A stretch of 64,000 nucleotides of DNA. It comes from Aureliella sp046290675 (GTDB lineage: Bacteria > Planctomycetota > Planctomycetia > Pirellulales > Pirellulaceae). A model generated the notes under the pieces. It was not told where the DNA came from. It worked only from the letters and a program-made list of their open reading frames with translations, and searched no databases. The stretch lies in contig JBKAHA010000012.1 in assembly GCA_046290675.1 (NCBI GenBank), forward strand, positions 1 to 64,000. Reading direction: 5' to 3'. Shown in pieces: positions 1 through 8,342 of this stretch (within the stretch, counting starts at the first letter, position 1; every line of letters starts with the position of its first letter). The translations under genes were made by a program, and so were the position numbers.

Positions 1-85
1 TTAACCAGCCGAACCGCCGTGGTACGGACCCGTATGCCCGGTGGTGTGGGAGGAGGGAGCCCGCGAGGGCTCCCCCTATCCCGAT
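1..85 (+). ncRNA. 3' end of a group II intron (domains V and VI), truncated by the window edge
   Basis: Bases 11-47 fold as a domain V-like hairpin: arm ACCGCCG (13-19) pairs with CGGTGGT (39-45, one G-U), then an inner TACG/CGTA stem with a short loop and a two-base bulge (TG, 35-36) on the 3' side. Bases 48-83 fold as domain VI: GGGAGCCC, a GCGA tetraloop, then GGGCTCCC. An unpaired A at about 78 lies 7 nt before the likely 3' splice boundary at about 85 (sequence ending CCCGAT). A bulged branch-point A 7-8 nt from the 3' end is a defining feature of group II introns. Any reverse transcriptase/maturase ORF would lie before base 1. The domain V base pairing has one mismatch, so the copy may be slightly degenerate. 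Confidence 0.7.
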
Positions 86-142
86 TTCCATCAGTTCACT
101 TATTGCGCAATTGCAACTGACTTCCAAATTGCATTCTGATGG

Positions 143-1981
143 CTAAGCGGACTCGTCCATTTCTGGACGTTGTGGTCTCTCTGGACGTGAGTCCTCGCGT
201 GGACCTCGTCCGCGCCCACCTCCGCCGGTGAAACTGCGGAACGCTTCTTTCATCTCGTCCAAGCTGATTGAACCATCGGAATTGGTGTCCATGGACGCAA
301 AACGCTCTTGCATTTGGCTGCCTCCAAGTTCGTCCTTCGTGAGTTTGCCGTCCTTGTTTTCATCACGGCTATTGAAGATTGGCGTTGGATCAAAGCCGCC
401 CCCACCTGGACGACCTCCGCCGAAGCCTCCTCCAGGACGACCGCCGCCGAATCCACCTGCACCGGGTCGGCCTCCTCCGAATCCACCCCCGCCTGGGCGA
501 CCACCGCCGGGCCGACCGCCGAACCCGCCTGCCGATTCATCACTGTTGCCAGCTTTCGCGAGCAATTCTTTGGATGCATTCATCTCAACCGGGGTGTCGC
601 CCTCTGCGATGCAATAAAGATGTTTGTCCGAGCGCAAGAACATACGGCCATCGCTAATGGCAGGAGAACCGCCGAAGGACTCTTTGTCGCTTGTGACCAG
701 ATTGACACTAATCTGTTCCGGTTCTTCGCCCTCCAAACTAAACACAAAAGTCTCTCCCTTGCCGTTGACGTAGTAGAGCTTGTCACCGGCAACCACGGGC
801 GATGGATAGTCTGAACTGCCGAAACGGCCTCCTCCCCCAGAACTTCCGCCTCGTAGTCTAACTTGCTTGAGTCGTTTCCCCGTACGGCCGTCGATTGCCG
901 TCAAGGTTCCGTTTGCGACCAGGTAGAGGTTTGACTTATAACCAACGGGTGAACCGAATCGAGCCGAATCACGCCCGGTCCAAACAATGCTATCGTCGGA
1001 AACGTCACCACTGCCCCCGGCGCGAACGGCGACAGATCCACCGCCACGACCAGTGAAGGCAAAGACCATGCCACCACCGGTAATGACGCTTGAGTGGGCT
1101 TGCTCAGCACCGGTCGCTTCGCTGTACCAACGGAGTTTGCCGTTGCTTGGGTTCAATCCCCAAATCTCCTTGGCAACACTGAGTACCATATCCGTCCGAC
1201 CGTCCGCGGTCGTAACAAAGCTTGGGGTTCCCCAGGTTCCGTCGAGTCCACTAGCCTCTTGTCGCCAAAGCTCTTTCCCAGTCGCGGTATCGAGTCCAAC
1301 AAGTGCTTGGCCTTCAGCGGATGCCGTTACGATGACGGTGTCCCCATAAACGACTGGGCTAGAGGATGATCCCCATTGCCAAGGATCGGATTCACCGCCT
1401 ACGTCTTGTTGCCAGAGTTCTTCACCGTTGAAGTCGAAGGCGAAGACGCCAGCCTTGCCAAAGAAACAGTAGACTGCTTTTCCGTCGGATACGGGCGTGT
1501 GCGAGGCGTAGCCATGTGCTGTAACGCCAATGCCTGTGTAAGGATCTTCGTTGTCTGTTCCGGGAACATCCTGCTGCCAAAGCTTTTCGCCTGTCTTTGA
1601 GTCGAAACAAACGAGATGGCGAACAAGTTTGCTCAGGTCGCCTGGCTCATCGCGATCCAAGCCATAGCCCGAGTAGCAAGTCAAGAAGACTTTACCATCG
1701 ACGACGATCGGGCTCGAAACGCCCGCACCGGGTAACTCAGTTTTGAAGGCTACATTGGCAGATGGCGTCCAAGAAGCAGGTAGAGCATCCTGACTCTTAC
1801 CTGCTCCTGCCGGCCCACGAAATCGCATCCAATTGTCAGCTAGGACGCTGGTCGAAGCGAACGGGATACAGATCGCTGCCAAGAAAGCACTGCGAATCCA
1901 TGATCTAGAGATTCGAAGGCCACTGATCTTCGCTGTGTTTTGAAAGCGATTGAGTTGCGGGATTTTCGTTGATTGCTTCAC
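143..1981 (-). CDS. Secreted PQQ-like beta-propeller protein with C-terminal EF-hands
   Basis: The protein is about 612 aa. GTG at 1981 is preferred as start because an AAAAGGA ribosome-binding site lies 6 nt upstream; the frame stays open to a GTG at 2011. A signal peptide ends near STSVLADN. The body has repeated beta-propeller blades of the PQQ-like type (for example TGEKLWQQDV, TGKELWRQEA, NGKLRWYSEA), a fold common in planctomycete exported proteins. I see no evidence that it binds PQQ or has enzyme activity. After the propeller comes a low-complexity stretch built from GGRPGGG-type units (encoded at about 390-540), then two canonical EF-hand loops, DENKDGKLTKDEL and DTNSDGSISLDEM, expected to bind calcium. 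The C-terminus is Arg/Pro-rich. It is transcribed alone, away from the desaturase gene. Confidence 0.85.
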   Translation of the reverse strand: MKQSTKIPQLNRFQNTAKISGLRISRSWIRSAFLAAICIPFASTSVLADNWMRFRGPAGAGKSQDALPASWTPSANVAFKTELPGAGVSSPIVVDGKVFLTCYSGYGLDRDEPGDLSKLVRHLVCFDSKTGEKLWQQDVPGTDNEDPYTGIGVTAHGYASHTPVSDGKAVYCFFGKAGVFAFDFNGEELWQQDVGGESDPWQWGSSSSPVVYGDTVIVTASAEGQALVGLDTATGKELWRQEASGLDGTWGTPSFVTTADGRTDMVLSVAKEIWGLNPSNGKLRWYSEATGAEQAHSSVITGGGMVFAFTGRGGGSVAVRAGGSGDVSDDSIVWTGRDSARFGSPVGYKSNLYLVANGTLTAIDGRTGKRLKQVRLRGGSSGGGGRFGSSDYPSPVVAGDKLYYVNGKGETFVFSLEGEEPEQISVNLVTSDKESFGGSPAISDGRMFLRSDKHLYCIAEGDTPVEMNASKELLAKAGNSDESAGGFGGRPGGGRPGGGGFGGGRPGAGGFGGGRPGGGFGGGRPGGGGFDPTPIFNSRDENKDGKLTKDELGGSQMQERFASMDTNSDGSISLDEMKEAFRSFTGGGGRGRGPREDSRPERPQRPEMDESA

Positions 1982-2534
1982 GATCAGTCCTTTTGATAAG
2001 TAACGGGGCACACTTGGGTGGGATGCAGCGTCCGCAGGCGGAGATCGCCTGGACTCACTGGAATGAAAGCACTGGATTGAAAGCTAGACCTGGGAACGGC
2101 AATAGGACTAACAGCCTCACGCGTCACCGGTTGGGCGTTCGGCATCTGGTGACCGGCAACTTCCCCTAACTGTGTTAGGAATCTGCCTGGATTGCAGTCC
2201 AGAAAACACATGCTTTCTGCAGCTTCCGAGGGTAATGTTGCGAATTAAACCCCTTGATTGACGGATCCGGCCGCGCGAGGGACGAGAGTTTACTCGATTT
2301 GCCATCTGTATTTGCTATGCGGCAATGGACGACGGACGCGGTTTGGAGACTGGAATGGATCTGCAAGGCAATAAGAGCAAGGGGTGCCCCAGTTTCCGTA
2401 ATTTACGAGAGCCTCGCAGATTCAGACTTTGCAGCCAGAAAGCAACCTGAGACAATGATTTCCTTACTGAACGTTGCCTGGACCCCGGCATGCAGTACCC
2501 CCGTCGACGTATTCCCCACGCCCCGCTGAAGACT
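1982..2534. other. Intergenic region between divergent genes
   Basis: This is about 550 bases between the PQQ-propeller gene (-) and the desaturase gene (+). It must hold both promoters, but I could not identify convincing -35/-10 pairs. A short perfect hairpin CAGGCG-GAGAT-CGCCTG lies at 2035-2051, just upstream of the minus-strand gene. No credible coding sequence is seen. Confidence 0.4.
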
Positions 2535-3494
2535 ATGACTAATCCGCTTCCTGAGAAAGTTAAGCCGCTGAAGCTTAATTTGACCTACTCGATCACCATT
2601 GTGATGGTGCATCTGCTCGGCTTTCTCGCCCTGGTGCCTTACCTATGGAGCTGGGTAGGATTCTTCGTCTTTTTGGCGGGTATTCATATTTTCGGACAGG
2701 GAATCACGATCGGTTACCACAGGCTGCTGACCCACCGTAGTTTCAAATGTCCCAAATGGGTTGAACGCTGTTTTGCGATCTTGGGTATTTGTTCGATGCA
2801 GGACACACCAGCACGGTGGGTATCAGTGCATCGAATGCACCACGTCGATTCCGACGATGTGCCCGATCCACACAGCCCATGCGTCAATTTTTGGTGGTCC
2901 CACATGGGATGGCTCATGTTTGTGAATCGCCAGACTTACAGTGTTTCAGGACTTGAGAAGTTCGCGAAGGATTTGCTCCGGGACCCGTTCTACATGAGGC
3001 TCGAAACGAATCCATTCTTGCAGTTCTATTACATCTTTTCTCAGGTTCCGATCTTCTTCCTAGCGGGCTTCGCGATCAGCTTCGGATTCAGCACCGAAGT
3101 AGCTGCAGCCGTGCAGCTTGGAGCCAGCATGGTGATGTGGGGTGTCATCATGCGAGTCATCGCGGTTTGGCATATCACTTGGTCGGTTAACTCACTCAGT
3201 CACATGTTTGGCTACACGAACTACGAGACAGGTGAGCAGAGTAAGAACAACTGGTTTGTCGCGATGCTGACTGTGGGAGAGGGGTGGCACAATAACCATC
3301 ACGAAGACCCATCCGCGTGTACCGTCCAGCATCGATGGTGGGAGATTGACATCAGTTATTACGAAGTCAAGCTGCTAGAGAAACTCGGTTTGGCGAGCGA
3401 TATCATCATTCCGCGGCACAAGCGGCATAACAAACCGCCTGCTCCAAAAAGTAGCGACAAGGAAGAGAAGTTAGCAGATGCTGTTGCCTCTTAG
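2535..3494 (+). CDS. Acyl-CoA / fatty acid desaturase (membrane di-iron type)
   Basis: The protein is about 319 aa from ATG 2535; an upstream in-frame ATG at 2490 adds 15 unlikely residues. It carries the three histidine boxes of the membrane fatty acid desaturase family: HRLLTH at residues 62-67, HRMHH at 99-103 and HNNHH at 252-256. These ligate the di-iron centre that inserts a cis double bond, usually delta-9, into a fatty acyl chain using oxygen and electrons from a separate donor. Hydrophobic segments surround the boxes (about 15-55 and 155-205), matching the usual inner-membrane topology. The spacing of the boxes fits the acyl-CoA desaturase subfamily. The C-terminus is Lys-rich and polar. 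The gene is followed 64 bp later by the FAH-family gene on the same strand, with no obvious metabolic link. Confidence 0.9.
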   Translation: MTNPLPEKVKPLKLNLTYSITIVMVHLLGFLALVPYLWSWVGFFVFLAGIHIFGQGITIGYHRLLTHRSFKCPKWVERCFAILGICSMQDTPARWVSVHRMHHVDSDDVPDPHSPCVNFWWSHMGWLMFVNRQTYSVSGLEKFAKDLLRDPFYMRLETNPFLQFYYIFSQVPIFFLAGFAISFGFSTEVAAAVQLGASMVMWGVIMRVIAVWHITWSVNSLSHMFGYTNYETGEQSKNNWFVAMLTVGEGWHNNHHEDPSACTVQHRWWEIDISYYEVKLLEKLGLASDIIIPRHKRHNKPPAPKSSDKEEKLADAVAS

Positions 3495-3558
3495 TTGATT
3501 GTGTTGCGTGATCCAAACGAGACGGGAATAGGGACGGAATATAGGAAGCATTGTTTCG

Positions 3559-4416
3559 ATGAAGATCGCAAAATTAGTCAATGCAGCTGGCGATGTCTGT
3601 GTCGGTCAAGTCAAGGAAGACACGATCCAGATTTTGGATTTGGAATCGGCTGGCTTTGCCAATCTGTCTGCGCTGCTCTCAAGTGAGGATGTCGAGAGGA
3701 ATGCTGCCGAGCTCAAGCCGACGGGCGAACCAATTCCTCTTGCCACCGCAGAGTTGCTCCCTCCGATCGACCAACAAGAGGTTTGGGCTGCCGGTGTGAC
3801 TTACAAGCGGTCGCAGACGGCGCGGATGGAAGAGTCGGAGGCGGCGGCATCTTGCTACGACCGAGTCTACAATTCGGCGCGGCCGGAGATCTTCTTCAAA
3901 GCCACGCCACACCGCGTGCGGGGGGCGAATGCTGATCTCAGGATTCGGGAGGATGCGACCTGGAATGTGCCTGAGCCAGAACTCACCCTTGTTTTGTCGG
4001 CTAGCAAAAAGATCGTCGGCTATACCGTGGGTAACGACATGAGCTCGCGCGACATCGAAGGTGACAATCCGCTCTACTTGCCCCAGGCAAAGATGTATGA
4101 CCAGTGCTGCGGCCTAGGACCTTGGATCACGCTGGCGAGTGCGATGCCGGCGCGCGATGAGATCAAAATCGATCTCAAAATTCATCGTAGGGGGGTTGTT
4201 GTTTTTGACCAGGCGACTGCCGTTTCGGAGATGGCTCGAGACCTAGAGGACCTAGTGCAGTGGTTGGGCCGCGATAGTTCTTTTCCAACCGGCGCGTTTT
4301 TGCTAACTGGCACTGGGATCGTCCCTGACAGTGATTTCACACTGAATGCGGGTGATCAAGTTGATATTACGATTACCGGCATCGGGACTCTCTCAAACTC
4401 AATCGTCCAAGGGTAA
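3559..4416 (+). CDS. Fumarylacetoacetate hydrolase family protein, likely 2-keto-3-deoxy-arabinonate dehydratase-like
   Basis: The protein is 285 aa, cytoplasmic, with no signal peptide. The FAH-family C-terminal domain is complete: metal ligands PEPELTLVL (E139, E141) and D160 in GYTVGNDMSSRDIE. The segments RPEIFFKAT, NPLYLPQAKMYD and CCGLGPW resemble, from memory, the archaeal 2-keto-3-deoxy-D-arabinonate dehydratase branch rather than classical fumarylacetoacetases. The E-x-E...21 residues...D spacing also agrees with that branch. Family members dehydrate or hydrolyse 2-keto acids with Mg2+. A sugar-acid catabolic role is therefore an inference; a generic FAH hydrolase/isomerase remains possible. 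No pentose-pathway genes lie beside it. Confidence 0.8.
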   Translation: MKIAKLVNAAGDVCVGQVKEDTIQILDLESAGFANLSALLSSEDVERNAAELKPTGEPIPLATAELLPPIDQQEVWAAGVTYKRSQTARMEESEAAASCYDRVYNSARPEIFFKATPHRVRGANADLRIREDATWNVPEPELTLVLSASKKIVGYTVGNDMSSRDIEGDNPLYLPQAKMYDQCCGLGPWITLASAMPARDEIKIDLKIHRRGVVVFDQATAVSEMARDLEDLVQWLGRDSSFPTGAFLLTGTGIVPDSDFTLNAGDQVDITITGIGTLSNSIVQG

Positions 4417-4701
4417 TCCTTCGGCATTTTGCGGATTCTCTCGGCTTTTCACCCATGAATATGGGGTGCAATCGAGCGGCGAGCTTGGCTTTCCTGGTGC
4501 AGCGTCTAAGATTTGATGCACAGGCCATTTTCCATTTGTGACCGCAGTTTTTGACTTGCTGGCTCCCGAATGCACATTTAATTCACTTTTAGCCACCAGC
4601 CCGATCCTGGCCACAGCGGGCTAGAGCCACTTCGACCCCGATTGGCTCGATCCTGGGGCACTATAAACCTAAGGTGGCTCCCGCCAGAGAAGGAAAAACA
4701 C

Positions 4702-5391
4702 ATGCGTCAATTTCTAGGTCTATTCAGCGTGTTCGCGTTGGTCTGCTATGCAGCGACAGCGACGGCACAGGAAACCACCATTCTTACGCCTGTCGTTACA
4801 CAGGGCGAAGATGCAAAGTCTTGGAGCTACGGCATCGGATACGATCTTGGGATGAACATGGCCCGCGGTGGAATCGGAACGGATGACATCGATCGAGAAG
4901 GGATTCTACTTGGTATTTTTGATGCACTCGCAGGCAAAGAACCAACGGTCGAACGAGAAGCCGTCCAGAAGGCGATGGAGGCTCTGGGTAAGAGAATCTT
5001 GGCTCGTAAGAACGCACGCAACAAAGAATTTTTGGACAACAACAAGAAGCAGGACGGTGTTCAGACGACGCCCTCTGGACTGCAGTACAAAGTGATCAAG
5101 CAAGGTACGGGAGCGAGCCCAAGTGCACAGAGCCAAGTTAGCGTGCACTACGAAGGCAAGCTCATTTCCGGTGCCGTTTTCGACAGTTCACTGCAGCGGG
5201 GGCAACCAGCTACATTTGGTGTCAGCCAAGTTATCGCCGGTTGGACCGAGGCGCTGCTGCGAATGAAGGTTGGTGACAAGTGGCAGCTGGTTATTCCACC
5301 AAATCTCGCTTACGGCGAACGTGGCCAACCGCCGGTCATCGGACCGAACGAGGTGTTGATCTTCCAAGTCGAATTGCTTGAAGTGAAATAG
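4702..5391 (+). CDS. Secreted FKBP-type peptidyl-prolyl cis-trans isomerase
   Basis: The protein is about 229 aa from ATG 4702, which has an AGAGAAGGA ribosome-binding site just upstream; the frame is open from 4642. A signal peptide (MRQFLGLFSVFALVCYAATATAQ-like, about 23 residues) predicts export to the periplasm. The N-terminal half (SYGIGYDLGMNMARGGI...) is the helical FKBP_N dimerisation region found in FkpA/Mip-like proteins. The C-terminal 110 residues form the FKBP domain, with VHYEGKLISGAVFDSS, the GWTEALLRMKVGDKW segment, and AYGERG. It should catalyse prolyl isomerisation and may chaperone exported proteins. A strong intrinsic terminator follows at 5476. It is transcribed separately from the BlaI/M56 pair. 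Confidence 0.92.
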   Translation: MRQFLGLFSVFALVCYAATATAQETTILTPVVTQGEDAKSWSYGIGYDLGMNMARGGIGTDDIDREGILLGIFDALAGKEPTVEREAVQKAMEALGKRILARKNARNKEFLDNNKKQDGVQTTPSGLQYKVIKQGTGASPSAQSQVSVHYEGKLISGAVFDSSLQRGQPATFGVSQVIAGWTEALLRMKVGDKWQLVIPPNLAYGERGQPPVIGPNEVLIFQVELLEVK

Positions 5392-5475
5392 TCAGATCCT
5401 TCGCATCTCGCATCATCGCTCGGGAACGCCTGAGGGATGCGGCGACTGGACCAGACGAAGACAAGTCATCAAAAA

Positions 5476-5506
5476 GGCAGCGGTCTCAGATCCGCTGCCT
5501 TTTTTT
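5476..5506 (+). terminator. Rho-independent terminator after the FKBP gene
   Basis: A perfect 8-bp stem, GGCAGCGG (5476-5483) paired with CCGCTGCC (5492-5499), encloses an 8-nt loop and is followed by seven T residues. It separates the FKBP gene from the regulated BlaI promoter. Confidence 0.9.
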
Positions 5507-5548
5507 GCGCGCTTCATCTTTCCCAAACGTTTTCTTCGAAGACTGCTA

Positions 5549-5578
5549 TTGATGTGCGTACAAATGTACGGATATAAC
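5549..5578 (+). promoter_or_regulatory. Promoter of the BlaI-type repressor / M56 protease pair
   Basis: A -35-like TTGATG (5549-5554) and a -10-like TATAAC (5573-5578) are separated by 18 bp. One BlaI-type operator occupies the spacer and a second lies immediately downstream of the -10, the layout expected for an autorepressed promoter. Confidence 0.6.
5557..5570. promoter_or_regulatory. BlaI/MecI-type operator O1
   Basis: The 14-bp inverted repeat CGTACA-AA-TGTACG contains the TACA-NN-TGTA core typical of BlaI/MecI operators. It sits between the -35 and -10 elements, so a bound repressor would block RNA polymerase. Confidence 0.75.
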
Positions 5579-5580
5579 GA

Positions 5581-5594
5581 CGTACAGTTGTACG
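5581..5594. promoter_or_regulatory. BlaI/MecI-type operator O2
   Basis: The inverted repeat CGTACA-GT-TGTACG has the same arms as the upstream operator, with a start-to-start distance of 24 bp. It lies just after the -10 element, around the expected transcription start. Confidence 0.75.
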
Positions 5595-5672
5595 CTTCGG
5601 TGCAGTGCATTGAAGTTAGCAATCGAGGATATCCACGAGAAAGCGACTCTGAAATTCAAAGAAGGTGCAAGG

Positions 5673-6077
5673 ATGACCCAGCGACCAGCCCTTTCAAAAG
5701 GGGAGATGGAAGTCGCCCGATTGCTTTGGGAGATTGGCCCCGCAACTGTCCGGGAGATTCATGCGGCGGTCTGCAAGCATCGCGATGCGGACTTTGCGAC
5801 GGTTCAGACATTTCTGCGACGCATCGAGTCGAAGGGTTACGCTTCATCGACTCTCAATGGACGCACGCGAGTTTACTCCGCGAAGGCGAAGCCCCAGACG
5901 GTCATCCGGGAGACAGTGGATGACCTAGTGGATCGGTTGTTCGGCGGCGATACATTGCCGCTCGTTCGGCACCTCATTGAAGAACGAGGCATCAAGCCAA
6001 ATGAAGTTGGAGAGCTACGAGAGCTGATTGAACGGATTGACGCGGGCAACGACTCGAGTACCGCGGAGGAGAAGTGA
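5673..6077 (+). CDS. BlaI/MecI family transcriptional repressor
   Basis: The protein is about 134 aa from ATG 5673, which has a GAAGG ribosome-binding site 7 nt upstream; the frame extends back to 5610. The N-terminus is a winged helix typical of the penicillinase-repressor family: LSKGEMEVARLLWEIGPATV, then REIHAAVCKHRDADFATVQT with the conserved V-Q-T-F-L-R-R recognition helix, and the wing around YASSTLNGRTRVYSA. The C-terminal part (ETVDDLVDRLFGG...LIEERG) forms the helical dimerisation region. It should repress its own promoter through the two TACA-NN-TGTA operators upstream. It is followed almost directly (2-bp gap) by the M56 protease gene. In known systems the M56 partner leads to cleavage of the repressor upon signal. 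Confidence 0.92.
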   Translation: MTQRPALSKGEMEVARLLWEIGPATVREIHAAVCKHRDADFATVQTFLRRIESKGYASSTLNGRTRVYSAKAKPQTVIRETVDDLVDRLFGGDTLPLVRHLIEERGIKPNEVGELRELIERIDAGNDSSTAEEK

Positions 6078-6079
6078 TA

Positions 6080-8221
6080 ATGGATGTCACGGAACTAAAT
6101 GGTCTATTGTGGGTCCACTTCCTACAAGTTGTGTTGGTCGCAGGATTGGTGTGGCTATTGTCGTGCTGGTTGCCTAGAGGGAAAGCCGGTCGAGGGAAAG
6201 CCGGTCGATCGCATCTGAATCATACGTTATGGGCACTGGTTCTGCTGAAGTGTATGACGCCGCCAGTGATTCCAAGTTCGTTTGGCGTCTTCTCTTGGGC
6301 AGGCAAGTCCGCATATGGCCTATCCGAAGATGTGGGTGGATCGGCATTGGGAAACCGCAAGGTGACGATCAGCGAGGGTAGTCTTAACCCGATCCCCGGT
6401 TTCCCAGCTGATCAAATGAGCTCGCAGCCAGTCAAAAGGCCGACAGAAAGCCAGATCATCGCGTCGAATTCGCGTGAGGCAAGATCGGATTTTCTGATTC
6501 GCCGTGCTCAACGGGTCCCGTGGATTTTAATTTGGTTTGTTGGGTTCATCGCTGTGCTTGGAAGCTTCCTTGTTCGATTGGCCTTCTTCTGGCAATGGGG
6601 GGTTCGCAAGGCCACAACGAGCGGGGAGTGCGGCACCGCTGATGAGGTTCAGCAACTAGCGCAACAGGTGGCAGTGGACCTTGGGATACGGGCTAGACCA
6701 CAGGTGCTTGTGGTCGACAGCTTGGTTGGCCCTGCAGTTTTCGGACTCTTCCGGCCCACTGTCATTTTGCCGAAGTCAATTATTGTAAGTCTCCCGATTC
6801 CGGAACTGCGGGCATTACTCGCGCATGAGTTGATTCATTTTCGAAGAGGAGATTTGTATTGGAGTTTGGTTCAGGTAGCCGCTTTGTCGGTCTCATGGTT
6901 TAACCCTGTTGCCTGGTTCGCATCCAAACGATTTGGAATTGCGACCGAACTGTGTTGTGATGAGGAAACACTATCGAGCATCGGTATCAAACCCAAAGAC
7001 TATGCACTGTGTTTGATTAGCGTCTTGGAACAAAAACAGATTTTGAGGGCAGCTCCGTTGCTGCCTGGTATTCGACCGGTTGAAGTGACTGCTAAACGAT
7101 TGGAGAAAATTATGCATTTCGGACATGGAAGTCGTCGCAGCCCAAGATGGGCCCTTGGGATTCTATGCGTTGGTGCACTGCTCGTGCTGCCAGGCGTTCC
7201 AACTTCTGTCGCAGAAGAAACAGAAACGGAACCAGTTCAGGGTGAGCAAACGGTAAAAGGGATTGCTTACGAGGTTCAGATCCTCGAAGTTCCCTTTGAG
7301 AAGCTCCAGGGGCTTACTGAGGGATGGACTACGATGAGCGAGACTTATCGGCAGTCCGGGAGTGCAATGGCAGCCTTGGAAATGAACGCTGGGGAAGTCA
7401 TTCCGGCTGGGTACGTCGCGAAATCATCCCATGCCATTCATCTTTCCCCGGGATTAAAAGAGGCCGAAATCAAAAGCCTGATTGAAGCGGGCAAGATGCT
7501 AGCGAGTCCGACGTTGTTGGCGATGCAGGGCACGGCGTCTGACATTCGCATTGGTAACGAAGTCCCGTTCATTGCTTCGTACCAGCCCGTACTCACTGAG
7601 GAAGGCAAACCGTCAGGAACGATGCAACCCATCGTCAAGGTTCTGCTCGAGGGATTGGAGTTTGAAGTTGAGGGTCAATTAGCCAAACAAGAATCCGAAG
7701 TGGCTTGCAAGATTCGCTATCGTCACAGCGAAGTTGCAAAGGTTTCCGAGTTTCGCATGGAGAGTGATCAAGGCGAACTGGTTGTCCAGCAACCAGAAGT
7801 GAACGAGCACGAGATTCAAACCAGCGTTCGAATTCCAATTGGTCAGACCGTCGCTCTGAGCGCGGGATCGTATCATCGCATCAAAAGTGTCGAAGAGCGG
7901 AAAGTGCCTATTCTTGGGAGCATCCCTTATGTCGGAAAGCTATTCAAGAATAGCGCTGCAATCGGCGAAGACTATTCCGAGTTGATCCTAATTCGATGCA
8001 AGACAGTTGACTTGCCTACTGCAATGGAAGCCGATGATAGCTCCCCGAAATACCAGAAAGCGCGGGCCACAAAGGGTGAAGTCTTTCCGCATCCGGTCAT
8101 TGGGTTGTCTAACCCAAAGGCATTAGAACAGCTCGATAATCGGGCATTGGTTGAACCGGGCATGTTGCTCCCGGCTTACCGAGGAAAACTCCTTGGCCCA
8201 GAGGCAACCACGCAACGTTAG
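6080..8221 (+). CDS. M56 (BlaR1-type) membrane metalloprotease fused to a C-terminal secretin-like domain
   Basis: The protein is about 713 aa. ATG 6080 is chosen because AGGAG (6067-6071) is 8 nt upstream; a GTG at 6074 overlaps the BlaI stop. The N-terminal half is an M56 domain: transmembrane segments near residues 10-30, 45-65 and 150-170, the zinc motif HELIH (H249, E250, H253), then NPVAWFASKRFGIATELCCD, and another membrane segment near 355-375. In BlaR1/MecR1 a penicillin-binding sensor would follow. Here the last 320 residues instead look like a secretin C-domain: SPTLLAMQGTASDIRIGNEV, a GQTVAL strand, and the signature VPILGSIPYVGKLFK followed by YSELILIR. Secretins normally form outer-membrane pores, so a single copy tethered to an inner-membrane protease suggests a sensing or docking role. 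This is inference. Confidence 0.85.
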   Translation: MDVTELNGLLWVHFLQVVLVAGLVWLLSCWLPRGKAGRGKAGRSHLNHTLWALVLLKCMTPPVIPSSFGVFSWAGKSAYGLSEDVGGSALGNRKVTISEGSLNPIPGFPADQMSSQPVKRPTESQIIASNSREARSDFLIRRAQRVPWILIWFVGFIAVLGSFLVRLAFFWQWGVRKATTSGECGTADEVQQLAQQVAVDLGIRARPQVLVVDSLVGPAVFGLFRPTVILPKSIIVSLPIPELRALLAHELIHFRRGDLYWSLVQVAALSVSWFNPVAWFASKRFGIATELCCDEETLSSIGIKPKDYALCLISVLEQKQILRAAPLLPGIRPVEVTAKRLEKIMHFGHGSRRSPRWALGILCVGALLVLPGVPTSVAEETETEPVQGEQTVKGIAYEVQILEVPFEKLQGLTEGWTTMSETYRQSGSAMAALEMNAGEVIPAGYVAKSSHAIHLSPGLKEAEIKSLIEAGKMLASPTLLAMQGTASDIRIGNEVPFIASYQPVLTEEGKPSGTMQPIVKVLLEGLEFEVEGQLAKQESEVACKIRYRHSEVAKVSEFRMESDQGELVVQQPEVNEHEIQTSVRIPIGQTVALSAGSYHRIKSVEERKVPILGSIPYVGKLFKNSAAIGEDYSELILIRCKTVDLPTAMEADDSSPKYQKARATKGEVFPHPVIGLSNPKALEQLDNRALVEPGMLLPAYRGKLLGPEATTQR
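6179..6208 (+). repeat. 15-bp perfect tandem duplication inside the M56 gene
   Basis: The unit GGGAAAGCCGGTCGA occurs twice in a row (6179-6193 and 6194-6208). It is in frame and duplicates a G-K-A-G-R segment in the basic cytoplasmic loop after the first membrane helix. It looks like a recent slippage event. Confidence 0.85.
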
Positions 8222-8242
8222 AGTCGGTATATTTGGCCCGCC

Positions 8243-8290
8243 AAAAAGCCTGCCGGCGCTCGGATGGAATCCTGGCCTGCAGGCTTTTTT
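8243..8290. terminator. Bidirectional terminator between convergent M56 and giant TPR genes
   Basis: AAAAAGCCTGC (8243-8253) pairs with GCAGGCTTTTT (8279-8289), with a 25-nt loop. The A-run on the left and T-run on the right make it usable from both strands, ending the M56 gene (+) and the giant TPR gene (-) that stops at 8343. Confidence 0.8.
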
Positions 8291-8342
8291 GCCAGTGCCT
8301 TAGGAGTCTAGGTAAGGGCCTGCGGATCGTTGGATTTTTCGG

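Noticed and set aside
228..617. Plus-strand proline-rich frame (129 aa) opposite the PQQ-propeller gene
   Set aside because: It is the antisense of the Gly/Arg/Pro repeat region; the proline richness is a by-product of GGC/CCG codons.
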